From the NCBI GenBank assembly GCA_910578975.1, contig CAJTRZ010000020.1, positions 1 to 32,350 on the forward strand: 32,350 bases of DNA. The letters run 5' to 3'. Every line of letters starts with the position of its first letter. The stretch's first letter is position 1. This document shows positions 32,263-32,350 of the stretch, in pieces. Origin of the DNA: an uncultured Eubacterium sp. (GTDB lineage Bacteria > Bacillota > Clostridia > Lachnospirales > Lachnospiraceae). The notes below the pieces were generated by a model, which did not search any database, was not told where the DNA came from, and saw nothing but the letters and a program-made list of their open reading frames with translations. Position numbers and translations under genes: made by a program.

Positions 32263-32350
32263 GGAGGTGATTTTCCTGCTGAAAGCGAATACAGTGGCAA
32301 TACATTCACCTCATTACTTGAACATTTATTAAAAAGAAAACATAGAATTA
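32263..32350 (+). other. Open frame with strong ribosome site but no canonical start, at window edge
   Basis: GGGAGGTGA (32262-32270) is a strong ribosome-like site 15 bases after nadE. The frame read from 32263 is open to the window end (encoding DFPAESEYSG and on), but no ATG, GTG or TTG occurs in it after the site. In another frame two CTG codons (32276-32281) begin a short peptide of about 16 residues. I cannot tell whether a gene starts here. Confidence 0.25.

Overview
The window looks like chromosomal DNA of a low-GC, spore-programme-bearing Clostridia member, most likely a Lachnospiraceae. Supporting signs are the A+T-rich composition, strong AGGAGG ribosome sites, the spoIIGA-sigE-sigG-ylmC-nrdR block, a fused AroD-AroK protein, and secreted proteins ending in very lysine-rich fibronectin-III-like domains. 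I cannot fix the genus from sequence alone. All genes but one (aroE) are on the + strand. I see no prophage, insertion sequence, CRISPR array, tRNA or rRNA.

Layout: (1) 1-7268, one very large secreted GH81 endo-beta-1,3-glucanase with five discoidin-type domains and its own promoter and terminator. (2) 7313-11187, the sporulation block: Spo0A boxes, spoIIGA (apparently with an ATA start), sigE, sigG, ylmC/ymxH, nrdR and a yqeG-type phosphatase. (3) 11200-15203, housekeeping: aroE divergent from a fused aroD-aroK, then efp and a D-2-hydroxyacid dehydrogenase. (4) 15204-26308, a second glucan region with four GH128-type glycosidases and three small secreted beta-sandwich proteins without a recognisable catalytic domain; a two-OB-fold SSB-like gene sits among them. 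(5) 26442-28593, a lysine riboswitch ahead of dapA, then dapB. (6) 28683-32247, a low-complexity lipoprotein, a CwlC-like amidase with a sigma-E-type promoter, and glutamine-dependent nadE.

The GH81 and GH128 families both cleave beta-1,3-glucan (curdlan, callose, laminarin, fungal wall glucan). Together with the binding-like proteins they suggest a distributed extracellular beta-1,3-glucan system. Three GH128 enzymes and all three binding-like proteins are exported and carry the basic C-terminal domain; one GH128 is instead held by an N-terminal membrane anchor. No transporter, intracellular beta-glucosidase or regulator for the pathway lies in this window. The sporulation genes form a second theme: the sigma-E-type promoter before the amidase is a plausible target of the sigma-E encoded about 20 kb upstream.

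The least explained structures are two similarly organised multi-branched palindromic elements (14088-14214 and 29032-29172), a related-looking structured gap (16187-16366), the missing canonical start codon of spoIIGA, and the shared fold of the three non-catalytic secreted proteins.
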